Source: Fidelibacterota bacterium
Lineage (GTDB): Bacteria > Pseudomonadota > Alphaproteobacteria > Rhodospirillales > Rhodospirillaceae
Direction: 5' to 3'
Assembly: GCA_947472795.1 (NCBI GenBank)
Contig: CANJBL010000003.1
Coordinates: 62,001-126,000, forward strand
DNA length: 64,000 nt
Shown here one piece after another: positions 36,163-44,853 of this stretch. The position numbers were made by a program, and so were the translations under genes. The notes under the pieces were generated by a model. It worked only from the letters and a program-made list of their open reading frames with translations, ran no database searches and was not told the origin of the DNA. Every line of letters begins with the position of its first letter. Positions within the stretch are counted from its first letter, which is position 1.

Positions 36163-37226
36163 TTACGCTCGCGATAGCCCAGCGGGGCATGCGACGCGGT
36201 TGCGATAATCGTCCCATCGACCCTTGCGAAATAGGCCGGCACCGCCTCCAGCCGCCAGGTCGTCGAGATGCGGCGATTCTGACCCGTCTCTGGGTCGGGA
36301 TCGAAGTCCGCAAGCTTTCTCAAATTCCAATAGTAGGCAACCGGGTCGGCGTTGGCAGGACGGGCAGTGTAGAAGTACACCCATGCATTCCAATCCGTCA
36401 GTCCGCCCCAGTAGCCTTTGATCTTGCCGTCCGCTTCCGTCTCCATACGCATGTGCGTATTCGTCAGATCGATCTGTGGATAGAACGGAAAGTCGGCGGT
36501 CAAATAAACATCGCCGGATTTGACTCTCAGAACGCCCTCTTTCATTTCGCCTTGCAGGACACTATGCGATCGTGGCGCCGGGTCGAGTACGTAGGTGACG
36601 TTGCTGCGCACGCCGCTTATGGCGTCTCGCTCGAGATGGCGGAGTGTGAGGTCAAGCGTAATCGTCACCGGCCCATCCTTACTGAGGTCGGCGCCGGAAA
36701 TCTGCATCGCCCATCCTTGAAAGTTGTCTAGCACCGCCTCCCAGCCTTGTGATTCGCCATACGGCCTCTCCGGCGGCGGATGCCGGGCGAAATTGCTATG
36801 GCAGCCGACCGCACGCCAAAGCTGGTTGTCGATTTTCTCTCCGGTCTCCGGATCGATAAACTTATTCCTCGCGGAACCACCGAGGTCGAAGCCGTAGGCA
36901 TATTTCCCTTTGATCATTTCGAGGCCGGGATCCTTCTGCACGGACGCAGGGTAGCTACGCTCCGAAACTCGCTTGCCGTCGATCATCGCGATGTCATCCC
37001 GCCGCACCGACATGTCGCTCGTCTGGTCCGCAGTCTTGGCGGTCTCCGGACAATCGGTGGCAAAGTCTTTCGCGTTGACGGCGGTGGCAAACCAGCTGAT
37101 CACGTAGCCACGCGTTTCAGCCGAAGCCGGCTTCGCGCTGAGCACAACCGGCACAGCGACAGCGGCAAGGAAAGCAGAGCGGACACGGCTCCAATCCGCT
37201 GCGCTACGGAGAGATTCAAGCGTCAT
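36159..37226 (-). CDS. Secreted hypothetical protein of 355 residues
   Basis: Starts at ATG 37226 with GAGGAG upstream and an N-terminal hydrophobic signal (AFLAAVAVPVVLSAKPASAETRG without the first charged part). The mature protein contains three cysteines, a PETGEKIDNQLWRAVGCHS stretch, repeated aromatic beta strands and GYWGGLTDWNAWVYFYTA. I do not recognise the family. The ATG directly follows the stop codon of a 16-codon mini-ORF formed by a duplicated gene start, so translation may be coupled. The gene end overlaps the edge of the dehydrogenase remnant. Confidence 0.75.
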   Translation of the reverse strand: MTLESLRSAADWSRVRSAFLAAVAVPVVLSAKPASAETRGYVISWFATAVNAKDFATDCPETAKTADQTSDMSVRRDDIAMIDGKRVSERSYPASVQKDPGLEMIKGKYAYGFDLGGSARNKFIDPETGEKIDNQLWRAVGCHSNFARHPPPERPYGESQGWEAVLDNFQGWAMQISGADLSKDGPVTITLDLTLRHLERDAISGVRSNVTYVLDPAPRSHSVLQGEMKEGVLRVKSGDVYLTADFPFYPQIDLTNTHMRMETEADGKIKGYWGGLTDWNAWVYFYTARPANADPVAYYWNLRKLADFDPDPETGQNRRISTTWRLEAVPAYFARVDGTIIATASHAPLGYRERK

Positions 37227-37277
37227 CTACGGCTCCTCGTTCTGCGACACGGCGATTAGAAGTTTGCTCTCGGTCAT
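37227..37277 (-). CDS. 16-codon mini-ORF made from a duplicated gene start
   Basis: ATG 37277 has AAGGAG upstream and encodes MTESKLLIAVSQNEEP before TAG at 37227-37229. The first eleven codons copy the start of the 35327-35803 gene (MTKSKLLIAVS). The stop is immediately followed by the ATG of the 36159-37226 gene. It may act as a coupling leader or be a scar. Confidence 0.4.
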   Translation of the reverse strand: MTESKLLIAVSQNEEP

Positions 37278-37350
37278 TGAATCCACTCCTTGTTGATCAC
37301 AACGCGATGAATACGGTAACGCACGCCGCCAGCCGCGCGGGCGCACCGGA
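37247..37350. repeat. 104-bp duplicated gene-start segment, copy 2
   Basis: Second copy of the segment at 35773-35876 (7 mismatches in 104 bases). The homology ends inside the signal sequence on one side and fades beyond 37350 on the other. Confidence 0.92.
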
Positions 37351-37381
37351 ACTCTCGATGCTTAGCTAAGAATTTCTTCAT
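37274..37381 (-). CDS. Possible 35-codon ORF with strong ribosome site
   Basis: ATG 37381 follows AAAGGGAGGG and begins MKKFLAKHREFRC; the stop overlaps the mini-ORF ATG (ATGA). In the other copy of the duplication the same frame is closed by a stop, so conservation is not supported. The rest of the gap up to 37528 holds nothing clear. Confidence 0.25.
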   Translation of the reverse strand: MKKFLAKHREFRCARAAGGVRYRIHRVVINKEWIQ

Positions 37382-37528
37382 CGTTCCCTCCCTTTGAATT
37401 TCACCTGGTCCCATGGGTATCGTACCTGTGGATGCGGCGCATCCGCCTGCTTTTTTAGCATCGCTGCGGCTCACCTCGATAGGTTCCTTTTCGACCAACC
37501 CCGCGAGGCAGAGTTGGAAGCCGGCGCC

Positions 37529-38503
37529 TCAGCGGCCTTCCTCACAGTGCTTATAGATCTGCGCTTTGCAGGCGACCGTGAATTTCTGGGCTTCAGAGAT
37601 TTGCGCAGGGGTCATCATGGCAGCCACCGCATCGCGGCGCGAAGCAGCGGTTGTTGCGGCCTCGGCCCACAGGCGATCCGTCGACATGCTGAAGTAGGCG
37701 TACGCCTTCACCAGGTCTTTGGGTGTGGCGCGTCCAGCGGCGTAAGCGCCGGCCACGGCGAACTGCGCCATGACATGGGCTTGTTCGGATGCCAGTTTGA
37801 ACAGCGTCACAGCCTCCTTATCATCCTGGGCAACACCGCGACCTTGCGCGTATAGCACAGCGAGATTGTACTGTGCTTCGGCGACGCCCGCGTCGGCGGC
37901 AAGGCGGTAATACTTCACGGCGGTCGGCAAGTCTTGCGCCGTGCCCCGGCCGAATTCATAAGCAGCACCGAGATAAAATTGCGCGCGCGGGAAATTTTGG
38001 GCCGCGGCGAGCGTGAACCACTTCACGGCCTCGGCTTCGTCTTTCTTCACCCCAAGACCCAGCTCGTACAGGCTGCCAAGGCTGGATTGCGCGGTGGCGA
38101 AACCCTTGTCGGCCGCCATGCGGAAGTATTTGGCGGCGGCTGCATTGTCGATGGCAACGCCGCGTCCGGTCTCATACGCCAAAGCCAAACTGGTTTGCGC
38201 GACCGTATCGCCCTGGTCGGCGGCGAGCTTGAACCACTTGGCCGCTTCTGCTTCGTCCTTCTTCATGCCTTCGCCGCTGAGGGCCATGATGCCCAGCAGC
38301 GATTGCGCTTGCATCGAGCCCTGCTCGGCCAACGGCTTCAGGATACGCAGCGCGGTGGCGTAGTCTTTTTTGTCGAGGGCCGCTTCGGCGTCGTTGATGG
38401 GGGCTGCGGTGGCGACGTGCGCGCCCAGCGTCAAACCAAGCATCAAACCGAGCAACAGGCCAAGCGCGAGAGCAGCCTTCCGGGCTATGACTTTCCGTAA
38501 CAT
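37529..38503 (-). CDS. Sel1-repeat protein with signal peptide
   Basis: 324 residues from ATG 38503, chosen because GGGGGAAG lies just upstream (an ATG four codons earlier is possible). A signal peptide (LALGLLLGLMLGLTLGAHVATA) is followed by about six Sel1-type TPR repeats of 36 residues, each with the A-x-x-LG-xx-Y/M-xx-G-x-G core (for example AQSSLGSLYELGLGVKKDEAEAV written as 36-mers). The C-terminus holds two cysteines. Such proteins scaffold periplasmic or signalling complexes. It lies 8-20 bases after a 50-codon membrane-peptide gene on the same strand. Confidence 0.9.
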   Translation of the reverse strand: MLRKVIARKAALALGLLLGLMLGLTLGAHVATAAPINDAEAALDKKDYATALRILKPLAEQGSMQAQSLLGIMALSGEGMKKDEAEAAKWFKLAADQGDTVAQTSLALAYETGRGVAIDNAAAAKYFRMAADKGFATAQSSLGSLYELGLGVKKDEAEAVKWFTLAAAQNFPRAQFYLGAAYEFGRGTAQDLPTAVKYYRLAADAGVAEAQYNLAVLYAQGRGVAQDDKEAVTLFKLASEQAHVMAQFAVAGAYAAGRATPKDLVKAYAYFSMSTDRLWAEAATTAASRRDAVAAMMTPAQISEAQKFTVACKAQIYKHCEEGR

Positions 38504-38522
38504 GACTTCCCCCATTTTCTGA

Positions 38523-38675
38523 TTAAGGCGCTAGGTTTGCTGGTGTGGTGGACGCTGGCCCGGCAAGCGCCGGCGCGTCGGTGCGTTTTGCCATCGTCAG
38601 GATGACGGTAAACGTCACCAGGATCACCAATAAGGCGATGCCGGAAAAAACCTGGGTCGGTGTCAGATGTTTCAT
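38523..38675 (-). CDS. 50-residue single-pass membrane peptide
   Basis: ATG 38675 has AAGGTGG upstream. The peptide starts MKHLTPTQVFSG, has one hydrophobic stretch (IALLVILVTFTVILTMA) and an Ala/Pro-rich tail ending TPANLAP, with TAA at 38523. The codon pattern is clean and the stop lies 8 bases before the first possible Sel1 start, so the two form an apparent operon. It is too short for routine gene callers. Size and layout recall small accessory subunits; no homologue is claimed. Confidence 0.6.
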   Translation of the reverse strand: MKHLTPTQVFSGIALLVILVTFTVILTMAKRTDAPALAGPASTTPANLAP

Positions 38676-39342
38676 GGGCCACCTTGCAACAGTCCCTGAA
38701 TTTCCGCGCGGCGCGCGTTTTGGCGATCATAGCAGATTGTCCATCCGCCGCTAAATTGGCGCGACATTCCGACGGAAAACGTCAATAAACTACGGAAAGA
38801 AAGAATGCCGCACTCGCTTGTAAGTTATTGATGTTCATAGGTTGTTGCGCGCCTATTCTGGGTGCCAGTCTTTCCGAATAACAACATTCCGAGTTGGTGT
38901 GATCCGGTGCGACGCGGGCGGCGGATTCTTCATTGTCGCGCACACGCAAAGTCGGGAAGATCAAAGAGGATGCTAGTCCGGAGGGAACGAGCACTTCGGC
39001 GCGGAGCCATCAGAGTTCGCTACCGGCAGCGATTTTCTGATCGATGGGGAGTCGCCGGCGCCTCGTGGTATGGCGACCTCGCTCGATTAGATGGGAAACT
39101 ACAAAACGTAGTAATCGTCCGCGTTCGTCGTGATCGTGGTATGGTGAGGCACGAACAGCCTTTCGGCCCTCCCATTCGTTCTGCGCGACGGACGTGCTTC
39201 GCACGACGGCGCGCCTCCTTTTTCATAAGGCAGACGTCGTCCGACATTCCAAGAATAAGCCTGACGGCAAAGGTAAGCTCAGGAGCAGCCGTACGGCCGC
39301 GCCTGGCAATTCAAGCTGCAATCGTCAACAACAGGTCAACCG
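38676..39342. other. 667-bp region without a convincing gene
   Basis: No ORF here has both a ribosome site and sensible composition; the open frames encode Arg-rich shadow products. It separates the Sel1 operon from the HWE kinase, so promoters for both must lie within. I could not define a consensus promoter. Confidence 0.45.
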
Positions 39343-40386
39343 ATGAACAAAGTTTCGCACCTAGCGACCGCGCCGGCTGACGTCATGCCGATTTGGCGCG
39401 AACAACACCTGCGTGCCGCGACGCGCGCCGCCGGAGTTGCGCTTTGGTCTTGGAATGTCGACACCGACGCCATCGCTATGGACGAAATCGGTTATAACCT
39501 GTGGGACGTTCCAAAAGACGCCGAGAGACTTTCGTTCGCGGCCTTGTCCCAGAATATCCATCCAGCCGATCTTGAACGGGTAAGTTCAGCATTTTCGGCG
39601 ACGCGAGCTGTAATGGGGGGATACGAGATTGATTTTCGTGTTCTGGTAAAAAACGATATCCGCTGGATCTCCGCGCGTGGACAGGGCGCAGACGCGGAGA
39701 TAGCTGACCGGATCATGTTCGGTATCTTTCTTGACGTCACGCAGCGTAAACAGGCCGAGGAGTCGAGCGACCTGCTCGCGGGAGAAATGAGCCACAGGGT
39801 AAAGAACCTGCTGCAGCTCGCCTCAAGTCTGACGCAAATGACCTCGCGCTCGGCAACAACCAAAGACGATATGGTGCGCGACCTCACGCACAGGCTGACT
39901 GCTCTTGGACGCGCTCACGATCTTGTTCGCCCGCAGCCGGGACAACAAAGCGAAGGAGCACTTCTCGGTGATCTGCTCTCTGTTCTTCTTGCGCCTTATG
40001 ACGAGCAGGAGGCCAGTGTTCGTATACGTGTCTCCGTGCCCAAAATGCGCGTAGGAGAAGCTTCAAGCACGGCTCTCGCTCTCGTCATCCACGAACTGGC
40101 AACCAATTCCGCAAAATACGGGGCGCTATCAGCTGTAAGCGGCACCCTGGATGTCTCGTGTAACGCCGACGACGAAGACTTCGTCATTGTCACCTGGGCT
40201 GAACGTGGCGGACCACCTGTGGTCACGCCGGTAGCGCCTTTTGGCTTCGGGAGCCGATTAGTCCACCGAAGTATGTCGACACAGCTCGGGGGCAATATCG
40301 CATTCGACTGGTCGGAAGCGGGCCTTGTCGCCACGCTGCGAATGAACAAGGCGAGCTTGGCCAGCTGCAAACCGGAGTTGATATAG
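39343..40386 (+). CDS. HWE-family sensor histidine kinase
   Basis: 347 residues, soluble. Residues about 30-135 form a PAS domain (GVALWSWNVDTDAIAMDEIG to IMFGIFLDVTQRKQAEE). The kinase part has the HWE phosphoacceptor block EMSHRVKNLLQLASSL (His151), the ATP-binding ALALVIHELATNSAKYGALS and the family-defining WAERGG. PAS-HWE kinases in alphaproteobacteria often feed general stress or light/oxygen pathways through single-domain regulators; no partner regulator is adjacent, so it is an orphan here. Base composition is lower in GC than in neighbouring core genes. Confidence 0.92.
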   Translation: MNKVSHLATAPADVMPIWREQHLRAATRAAGVALWSWNVDTDAIAMDEIGYNLWDVPKDAERLSFAALSQNIHPADLERVSSAFSATRAVMGGYEIDFRVLVKNDIRWISARGQGADAEIADRIMFGIFLDVTQRKQAEESSDLLAGEMSHRVKNLLQLASSLTQMTSRSATTKDDMVRDLTHRLTALGRAHDLVRPQPGQQSEGALLGDLLSVLLAPYDEQEASVRIRVSVPKMRVGEASSTALALVIHELATNSAKYGALSAVSGTLDVSCNADDEDFVIVTWAERGGPPVVTPVAPFGFGSRLVHRSMSTQLGGNIAFDWSEAGLVATLRMNKASLASCKPELI

Positions 40387-40570
40387 CGCGCAAGCCAACG
40401 TGAGACAAAGCGGATTGTCTCACGGACTGTATGACATAAAAGGCTGCGGAACGCGCAACGTCCTTGGCCTGATATCGAGCGCCGTGAAAGTCCAGGGCGA
40501 GGTCGTGGCCCGGACGCGCCGATGCTGCGGTTTTGCCCGTTCCTGTCGGCAATTCCTTTTCTTTCATCAT
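40223..40570 (-). CDS. Doubtful short ORF with an excellent ribosome site
   Basis: ATG 40570 is preceded by AAGGAGGAAGGG, and the first codons read MMKEKELPTGTGKTAASARP. The frame then runs through the hairpin repeat at 40400-40423 and into the 3' end of the HWE kinase gene, which is unlikely for a real protein end. It could be a gene whose 3' part was replaced. The 356-bp gap 40387-40742 holds no other candidate. Confidence 0.25.
   Translation of the reverse strand: MMKEKELPTGTGKTAASARPGHDLALDFHGARYQAKDVARSAAFYVIQSVRQSALSHVGLRAISTPVCSWPSSPCSFAAWRQGPLPTSRMRYCPRAVSTYFGGLIGSRSQKALPA
40400..40423. repeat. Hairpin repeat, copy 2 (GTGAGACAA/TTGTCTCAC)
   Basis: A perfect 9-bp stem with loop AGCGGA lies 13 bases after the HWE kinase stop. 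It shares TGAGACAAA-x-CG-x-ATTGTCTC with 35211-35231. No T-run follows, so a repeat element is more likely than a simple terminator. Confidence 0.7.
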
Positions 40571-40742
40571 GTCCCTTCCTCCTTGCGTCACGTCACCAAG
40601 CGCCCTTTGCAGAGAGCCCAACGCTTAATAGGAAACAGCTGGGCTTGAGGGGCGTGTTCCTCTGCGCAACGTTCCACGCCCTGGCCTGCATCGCCCAACT
40701 ACGCCTATACTTTCCCGTCGGGCTGCTAAAAGGGCGAGATCA

Positions 40743-42794
40743 ATGCACAGAACAATACAACGCGCCGCTGTGCGGCTGTTGGCCTGCACCGCCTTCGCTT
40801 TCGCCGTCATGTCGGCGAACGTGCTCCATGCCGCGGAAGCGGCCAAGGCTGATCTGAGCGCGCCGCGTTTCGGCGCCTGGGGCATTGACCTTGCCGGAGA
40901 GAACCGTGCGGTCAAACCGGGGGACGACTTTTTCAGTTACGTCAACGGCACCGCCGTCGATCACATGGAAATCCCGCCCGACCGTACGCGCTTTGGGGCT
41001 TTCGATGCCTTAAGCCGGCTGTCGGACGAGCGCGTGCGCGTCATACTTGAAGACGCCGGCGCTAACCCCACCAGCAAGATCGGCATCTTCTACAACAGCT
41101 ACATTGATGAAGCGCGCATCGAAAAATTGGGCATCGGGCCGTTGAAGCCGGAGTTGGCGCGCATCCGGGCGCTGGCCGACCGCAGCGACGTTGCTGCCTT
41201 CATGGGGGACCGCAACAAGCTCGGTGGATCGCTCTACGGCATGTACATCGGCGCCGACGACAAAGACCCCGACCGCTATGCGGTGTCGCTGTCCACCGAC
41301 GGGTTGGGTTTGCCGGACCGCGACTACTATTTGAAGCCGTCCTTCGCCGCCATCAAAACGCAGTATCAGGATTACGTTACGCAGATGCTGACGTTGATCG
41401 CGTGGCCGGACGCGAAAGCGCGGGCCGCCGATATTGTCGCGTTCGAAACGCGCATGGCCGAGGTCAGTTGGGAGCGGGCGGAGTTGCGCAACCGCGACAA
41501 GACCTATAACGCCGTCACGGCGACGGAGCTGAAGGCGCAAGTGCCGGGCTTCGATATCCAGCGGTTTTTGAATGCGTCAGCCGTCGGTGGCGTTGACCGA
41601 TTCATCCTGTCGGACAACACGGCCTTCCCGAAGAAGGCCGCGATCTTTGCCGCCACGCCGATGCCTGTGTTGCGGGCATGGCTGGCTTATAGAGCCGTCG
41701 ACAACGGCGCTGGCGTGTTGCCCGAGCGCTTCGTAAGGACGCGCTTTGCCTTCCGCTCCAAAGTGCTGAGCGGCCAGCCGGAGCTGGCGCCGCGCTGGCG
41801 CCGGGCCGTTGAAGCCACCAACGGTGTGTTGGGTGAAGCGATCGGGCAGGAATATGTGAAGCGCTATTTCCCAGCAGACTCCAAGCAACAGATGCTGCAG
41901 CTTGTCGGCAACCTGCGCGCAGCGCTTGGTGCCCGGATCGAGAACCTCTCGTGGATGAGCCCAGAGACCAAACGCCGCGCCTTGGAAAAGCTAGCGGCTT
42001 TCACGGTGAAGATCGCCTATCCCGACGTCTGGAAGGACTACAGCGATCTGACGGTGAAGGCCGATGACCTTTACGGCAATGTTAAACGCGGGCGGACTTT
42101 CGCATGGGACTATCGCCTTGCACGCCTGAACAAGCCGGTGGACCGCGCCGAGTGGGCCATGACACCGCAGACGGTGAATGCCTATTACGAGAGCACATTC
42201 AATGAGATTGTTTTTCCTGCCGCGATTTTACAGCCGCCGTTCTTCGATCCTAAGGCCGACGCGGCGGTGAACTACGGCGGCATCGGCGGCGTGATCGGCC
42301 ACGAGATGAGCCACGGCTTTGACGACCAGGGGCGCAAGTCCGACGGCGCGGGCCGTCTTGCGGATTGGTGGACCGCGGATGACGCGGCGAAGTTCGAAGC
42401 GAAAGCCAAGCAATTCGGGGCGCAATATGACGCCATGGAGATTCTGCCGGGCGAACATGTGAACGGCAAGTTGACGATGGGCGAAAATATCGGCGATCTC
42501 GGCGGCCTCAACGTCGCGTTGGACGCTTACCATGCTTCTCTGAAAGGCCAGCCGGCGCCGGTGCTCGACGGCTTTACGGGCGATCAGCGTTTCTTTTTAG
42601 CCCAGGCGCAGGTCTGGCGGACCAAGACGCGCGAAGAGGCCACGCGTCAGCGCTTACACACCGATCCGCATTCGCCGCCCGAGGCGCGCGTCAATGGCGT
42701 GGTGCGTAATATGGATGCCTGGTACGAGGCCTTTGGTGCAAAGCCCGGCGATAAACTTTATCTCGCGCCCGCAGATCGCGTGCGGATCTGGTAA
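40743..42794 (+). CDS. M13 family (neprilysin/PepO-like) metallopeptidase
   Basis: 683 residues with a signal peptide (cleavage near VLHAAEA), so probably periplasmic. The zinc site is HEMSH at 520-524 in GGVIGHEMSHGFDDQG, the third ligand Glu581 lies in ENIGDLGG with Asp585, and the substrate-binding VNAYYES and the C-terminal RVNGVVRNMDAWYEAF match the family. Full family length. M13 enzymes cleave oligopeptides below about 40 residues. It is followed after 24 bases by a glycosyltransferase gene, which may be co-transcribed. Confidence 0.95.
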   Translation: MHRTIQRAAVRLLACTAFAFAVMSANVLHAAEAAKADLSAPRFGAWGIDLAGENRAVKPGDDFFSYVNGTAVDHMEIPPDRTRFGAFDALSRLSDERVRVILEDAGANPTSKIGIFYNSYIDEARIEKLGIGPLKPELARIRALADRSDVAAFMGDRNKLGGSLYGMYIGADDKDPDRYAVSLSTDGLGLPDRDYYLKPSFAAIKTQYQDYVTQMLTLIAWPDAKARAADIVAFETRMAEVSWERAELRNRDKTYNAVTATELKAQVPGFDIQRFLNASAVGGVDRFILSDNTAFPKKAAIFAATPMPVLRAWLAYRAVDNGAGVLPERFVRTRFAFRSKVLSGQPELAPRWRRAVEATNGVLGEAIGQEYVKRYFPADSKQQMLQLVGNLRAALGARIENLSWMSPETKRRALEKLAAFTVKIAYPDVWKDYSDLTVKADDLYGNVKRGRTFAWDYRLARLNKPVDRAEWAMTPQTVNAYYESTFNEIVFPAAILQPPFFDPKADAAVNYGGIGGVIGHEMSHGFDDQGRKSDGAGRLADWWTADDAAKFEAKAKQFGAQYDAMEILPGEHVNGKLTMGENIGDLGGLNVALDAYHASLKGQPAPVLDGFTGDQRFFLAQAQVWRTKTREEATRQRLHTDPHSPPEARVNGVVRNMDAWYEAFGAKPGDKLYLAPADRVRIW

Positions 42795-42818
42795 TCACTC
42801 GTTTTATAACGTTGCCGC

Positions 42819-43541
42819 ATGAGCGAAATACAAACTCCGAACAGGGACATCACGGTTGTTCTGACATCGTGCAATCGCCACGATCTTTTGGCGCACACGC
42901 TGGAGACCTTTCTGGATCACGAGACCGAGAAGCGCATCGCGCGGATCATTGTCGCGGAAGACGGCGATGCCGACCCCAAGCAAATATGCGACCGCTTTGG
43001 CGCGGAATATTTTCGCACAGGCGAGCGCATTGGCCAGATGCGCCTGATCGATAAGGCCTACGCGCAAGTGACCACGCCCTACATTTTCCATCTGGAAGAT
43101 GATTGGGAATTCTATCGCTCCGGCTTCATGGAACGCAGCCGCGCTTTGCTGGAAGTGCATCACTTAAGGCTGCTGGTCTGGCTGCGCGCCTGGAACGATA
43201 CCAATGGCATGCCGATCAGTGAGTGGGTGCAGGACCGCTCATGGGGCGTTATGGCGACAAATTTTGCCGGATGCTGGCATGGCTTTACCTTGAACCCGGG
43301 CCTGCGCCGTCTGTGCGACTACAAGCTGCTCCGCAGTTTCGCCAATCAGAAACTGAGTATGCACTACGAGGCAAAGGTCCCCAGCGCGGGCCTGCCCTAC
43401 GAGGCGGAGGCCGGCATCTTCTATTACCGCCGCGGATTTCGCGCGCTTATTCTGGATGAGGCCGGTTACGTGCGGCACACGGGCGACGGACGCCACGTGA
43501 GCCATTCCACCGACGACAGTTCATCTGCCAAGTGGGTCTAA
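42819..43541 (+). CDS. Family 2-like glycosyltransferase
   Basis: 240 residues. The N-terminal GT-A start VVLTSCNRHDLLAHTLETFL, IIVAEDGDADP and the acidic HLEDDWEFY (DxD-like) fit inverting family 2-like transferases. The second half has GCWHGFTLNPGLRRLCDY and GLPYEAEAGIFYYRRGFRAL. No membrane segment is seen, so it is probably cytosolic or peripheral. Donor and acceptor are not assignable. Confidence 0.8.
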   Translation: MSEIQTPNRDITVVLTSCNRHDLLAHTLETFLDHETEKRIARIIVAEDGDADPKQICDRFGAEYFRTGERIGQMRLIDKAYAQVTTPYIFHLEDDWEFYRSGFMERSRALLEVHHLRLLVWLRAWNDTNGMPISEWVQDRSWGVMATNFAGCWHGFTLNPGLRRLCDYKLLRSFANQKLSMHYEAKVPSAGLPYEAEAGIFYYRRGFRALILDEAGYVRHTGDGRHVSHSTDDSSSAKWV

Positions 43542-43572
43542 CAAAAGTAGGTCTGACAAAAAGTAGTGTTCG

Positions 43573-44760
43573 CTACTTCGGCGGATTCAGGAAATCCAAC
43601 ACCCATGCGGCGACTTTGTCCGGCTGTTGCCGATAAGGCATGTGCCGTGCGTCGGCGATGGAAGCAAAGGGCACCTTCAGCACAAGTGCAAGACGTTGAC
43701 CGTCAGTGACGGGTACCAAAACGTCGTCCGCGCCCCACAGCACCAGCGCGGGTGCTTTGATTTTGGTGACATCGTCGGGACCGACTGCGCCTTCGGTATA
43801 GCGGCGGTGTGAGGACATCGAGGCGCGCACCGCATCGATGGTGCCCTTGGATTTGGTTGGTAGCGTCCAGACGCAACCGGGCTGTCCCGCGCAGTTCAAT
43901 ATGCTGAACGGCCCGCCGCCAAAGGCGTGCCAAGCCACTGCGCGGCCGATGCCAAGCGGCAATTGGATAATCGCTTCGGTGATGGGCGATGGCCGGAGAT
44001 AGATCGCGGCGTCCATGAAAATGATCCGCCGTACGCGCTGGGGGTAATCGACGGCGAATTGCGCCGCGATCACGCCGCCGTAGGAGTGCCCTACGACATC
44101 GACTTGCGCGACGCCCAGATCGTCTAGCATGGCCGCGATCGCGGCAGCTTGGGCCTTTTGGCTGTAGTAAAGCCCCGGTGTGGTGACGCGCTCAGAAAAT
44201 CCATATCCGAGAAGGTCAGGCAGGATGAGTGCGCGCTTCGCCGCCAGTTTCTCCGCCCACGGAAAGAACGTCGTGTGGCCGGGTGGCGCGAAACCGTGAA
44301 TGAGGAGAAGGGGAGCGCCACTGGGATCGGCGTTGATATCGCCTAAGGTGGCGACGTGCAGCCGGTGCCCCTCGACGGTGACAAATCGTCCCGGCGCATT
44401 GGTTTCGTGCGCGGCGGCTTCGGGCGTGGCGGCTTCGGGTGTGAGTGTCTCATGATTGGAGATGGCGACATTGGCTTGAATCACGAGGCCAATGAGGAGA
44501 AACGCGTACGCGCCACCGAGGGCGGCCATGATGCGCGATGTTGTTATGAAAGATTTCCAGCCGCCGGTTATGGGTACCGCGAAACTTTCTTGATCGCCGC
44601 CGCCCGCCGACATGCGGTGGATGTGCTCGGTGCGCGTGCCGCCCGTGCGGCGGAGCCAAAGAACCTGCTCCACCTCGCTCACCACAAAGATGAGTGTAGG
44701 AAGGACGAACATGACAAAAAACGGAGTGAAGAGAAGGAGGGCCAGGAAAAATTCGATCAT
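43573..44760 (-). CDS. Membrane-anchored alpha/beta hydrolase
   Basis: 395 residues. The N-terminus has two hydrophobic segments (about 1-30 and 75-100), then a linker with a PEAATPEAA repeat and a hydrolase domain from about residue 125. Catalytic elements: nucleophile in VVGHSYGGVIAAQF, Asp in LWGADDVLVP, His in ADARHMPYR, oxyanion HGFAPPGH. The unusual membrane-bound N-terminal extension sets it apart from plain cytosolic hydrolases. It is divergent from the ArsR gene with less than 100 bases between. Confidence 0.85.
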   Translation of the reverse strand: MIEFFLALLLFTPFFVMFVLPTLIFVVSEVEQVLWLRRTGGTRTEHIHRMSAGGGDQESFAVPITGGWKSFITTSRIMAALGGAYAFLLIGLVIQANVAISNHETLTPEAATPEAAAHETNAPGRFVTVEGHRLHVATLGDINADPSGAPLLLIHGFAPPGHTTFFPWAEKLAAKRALILPDLLGYGFSERVTTPGLYYSQKAQAAAIAAMLDDLGVAQVDVVGHSYGGVIAAQFAVDYPQRVRRIIFMDAAIYLRPSPITEAIIQLPLGIGRAVAWHAFGGGPFSILNCAGQPGCVWTLPTKSKGTIDAVRASMSSHRRYTEGAVGPDDVTKIKAPALVLWGADDVLVPVTDGQRLALVLKVPFASIADARHMPYRQQPDKVAAWVLDFLNPPK

Positions 44761-44800
44761 GTCGCACCCGATCGGAGCTGAGAGGGGACTTGATCTTAGC

Positions 44801-44836
44801 TTGACTCGCCCGGCTATTTCTATATTTTACGAAATA
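44801..44836 (+). promoter_or_regulatory. Promoter/operator of the ArsR-SdpI operon
   Basis: TTGACT (44801-44806) and TATTTT (44823-44828) are 16 bases apart. TATTTC (44815-44820) and GAAATA (44831-44836) form an inverted repeat straddling the -10, the usual place for an autorepressing ArsR operator. Confidence 0.6.
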
Positions 44837-44853
44837 CAAAACGAGGAGGCTTC

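Noticed and set aside
35927-36208. Plus-strand frame over the dehydrogenase remnant
   Set aside because: The minus strand shows clear family similarity in two frames, so the plus frame is a shadow.
38523-38754. Alternative frames on both strands over the 50-codon membrane peptide
   Set aside because: They lack ribosome sites and hydrophobic logic; the chosen frame has both and good spacing to the Sel1 gene.
38862-39380. 172-codon plus-strand frame before the HWE kinase
   Set aside because: Extreme Arg content, no ribosome site and overlap with the kinase start; not a believable protein.
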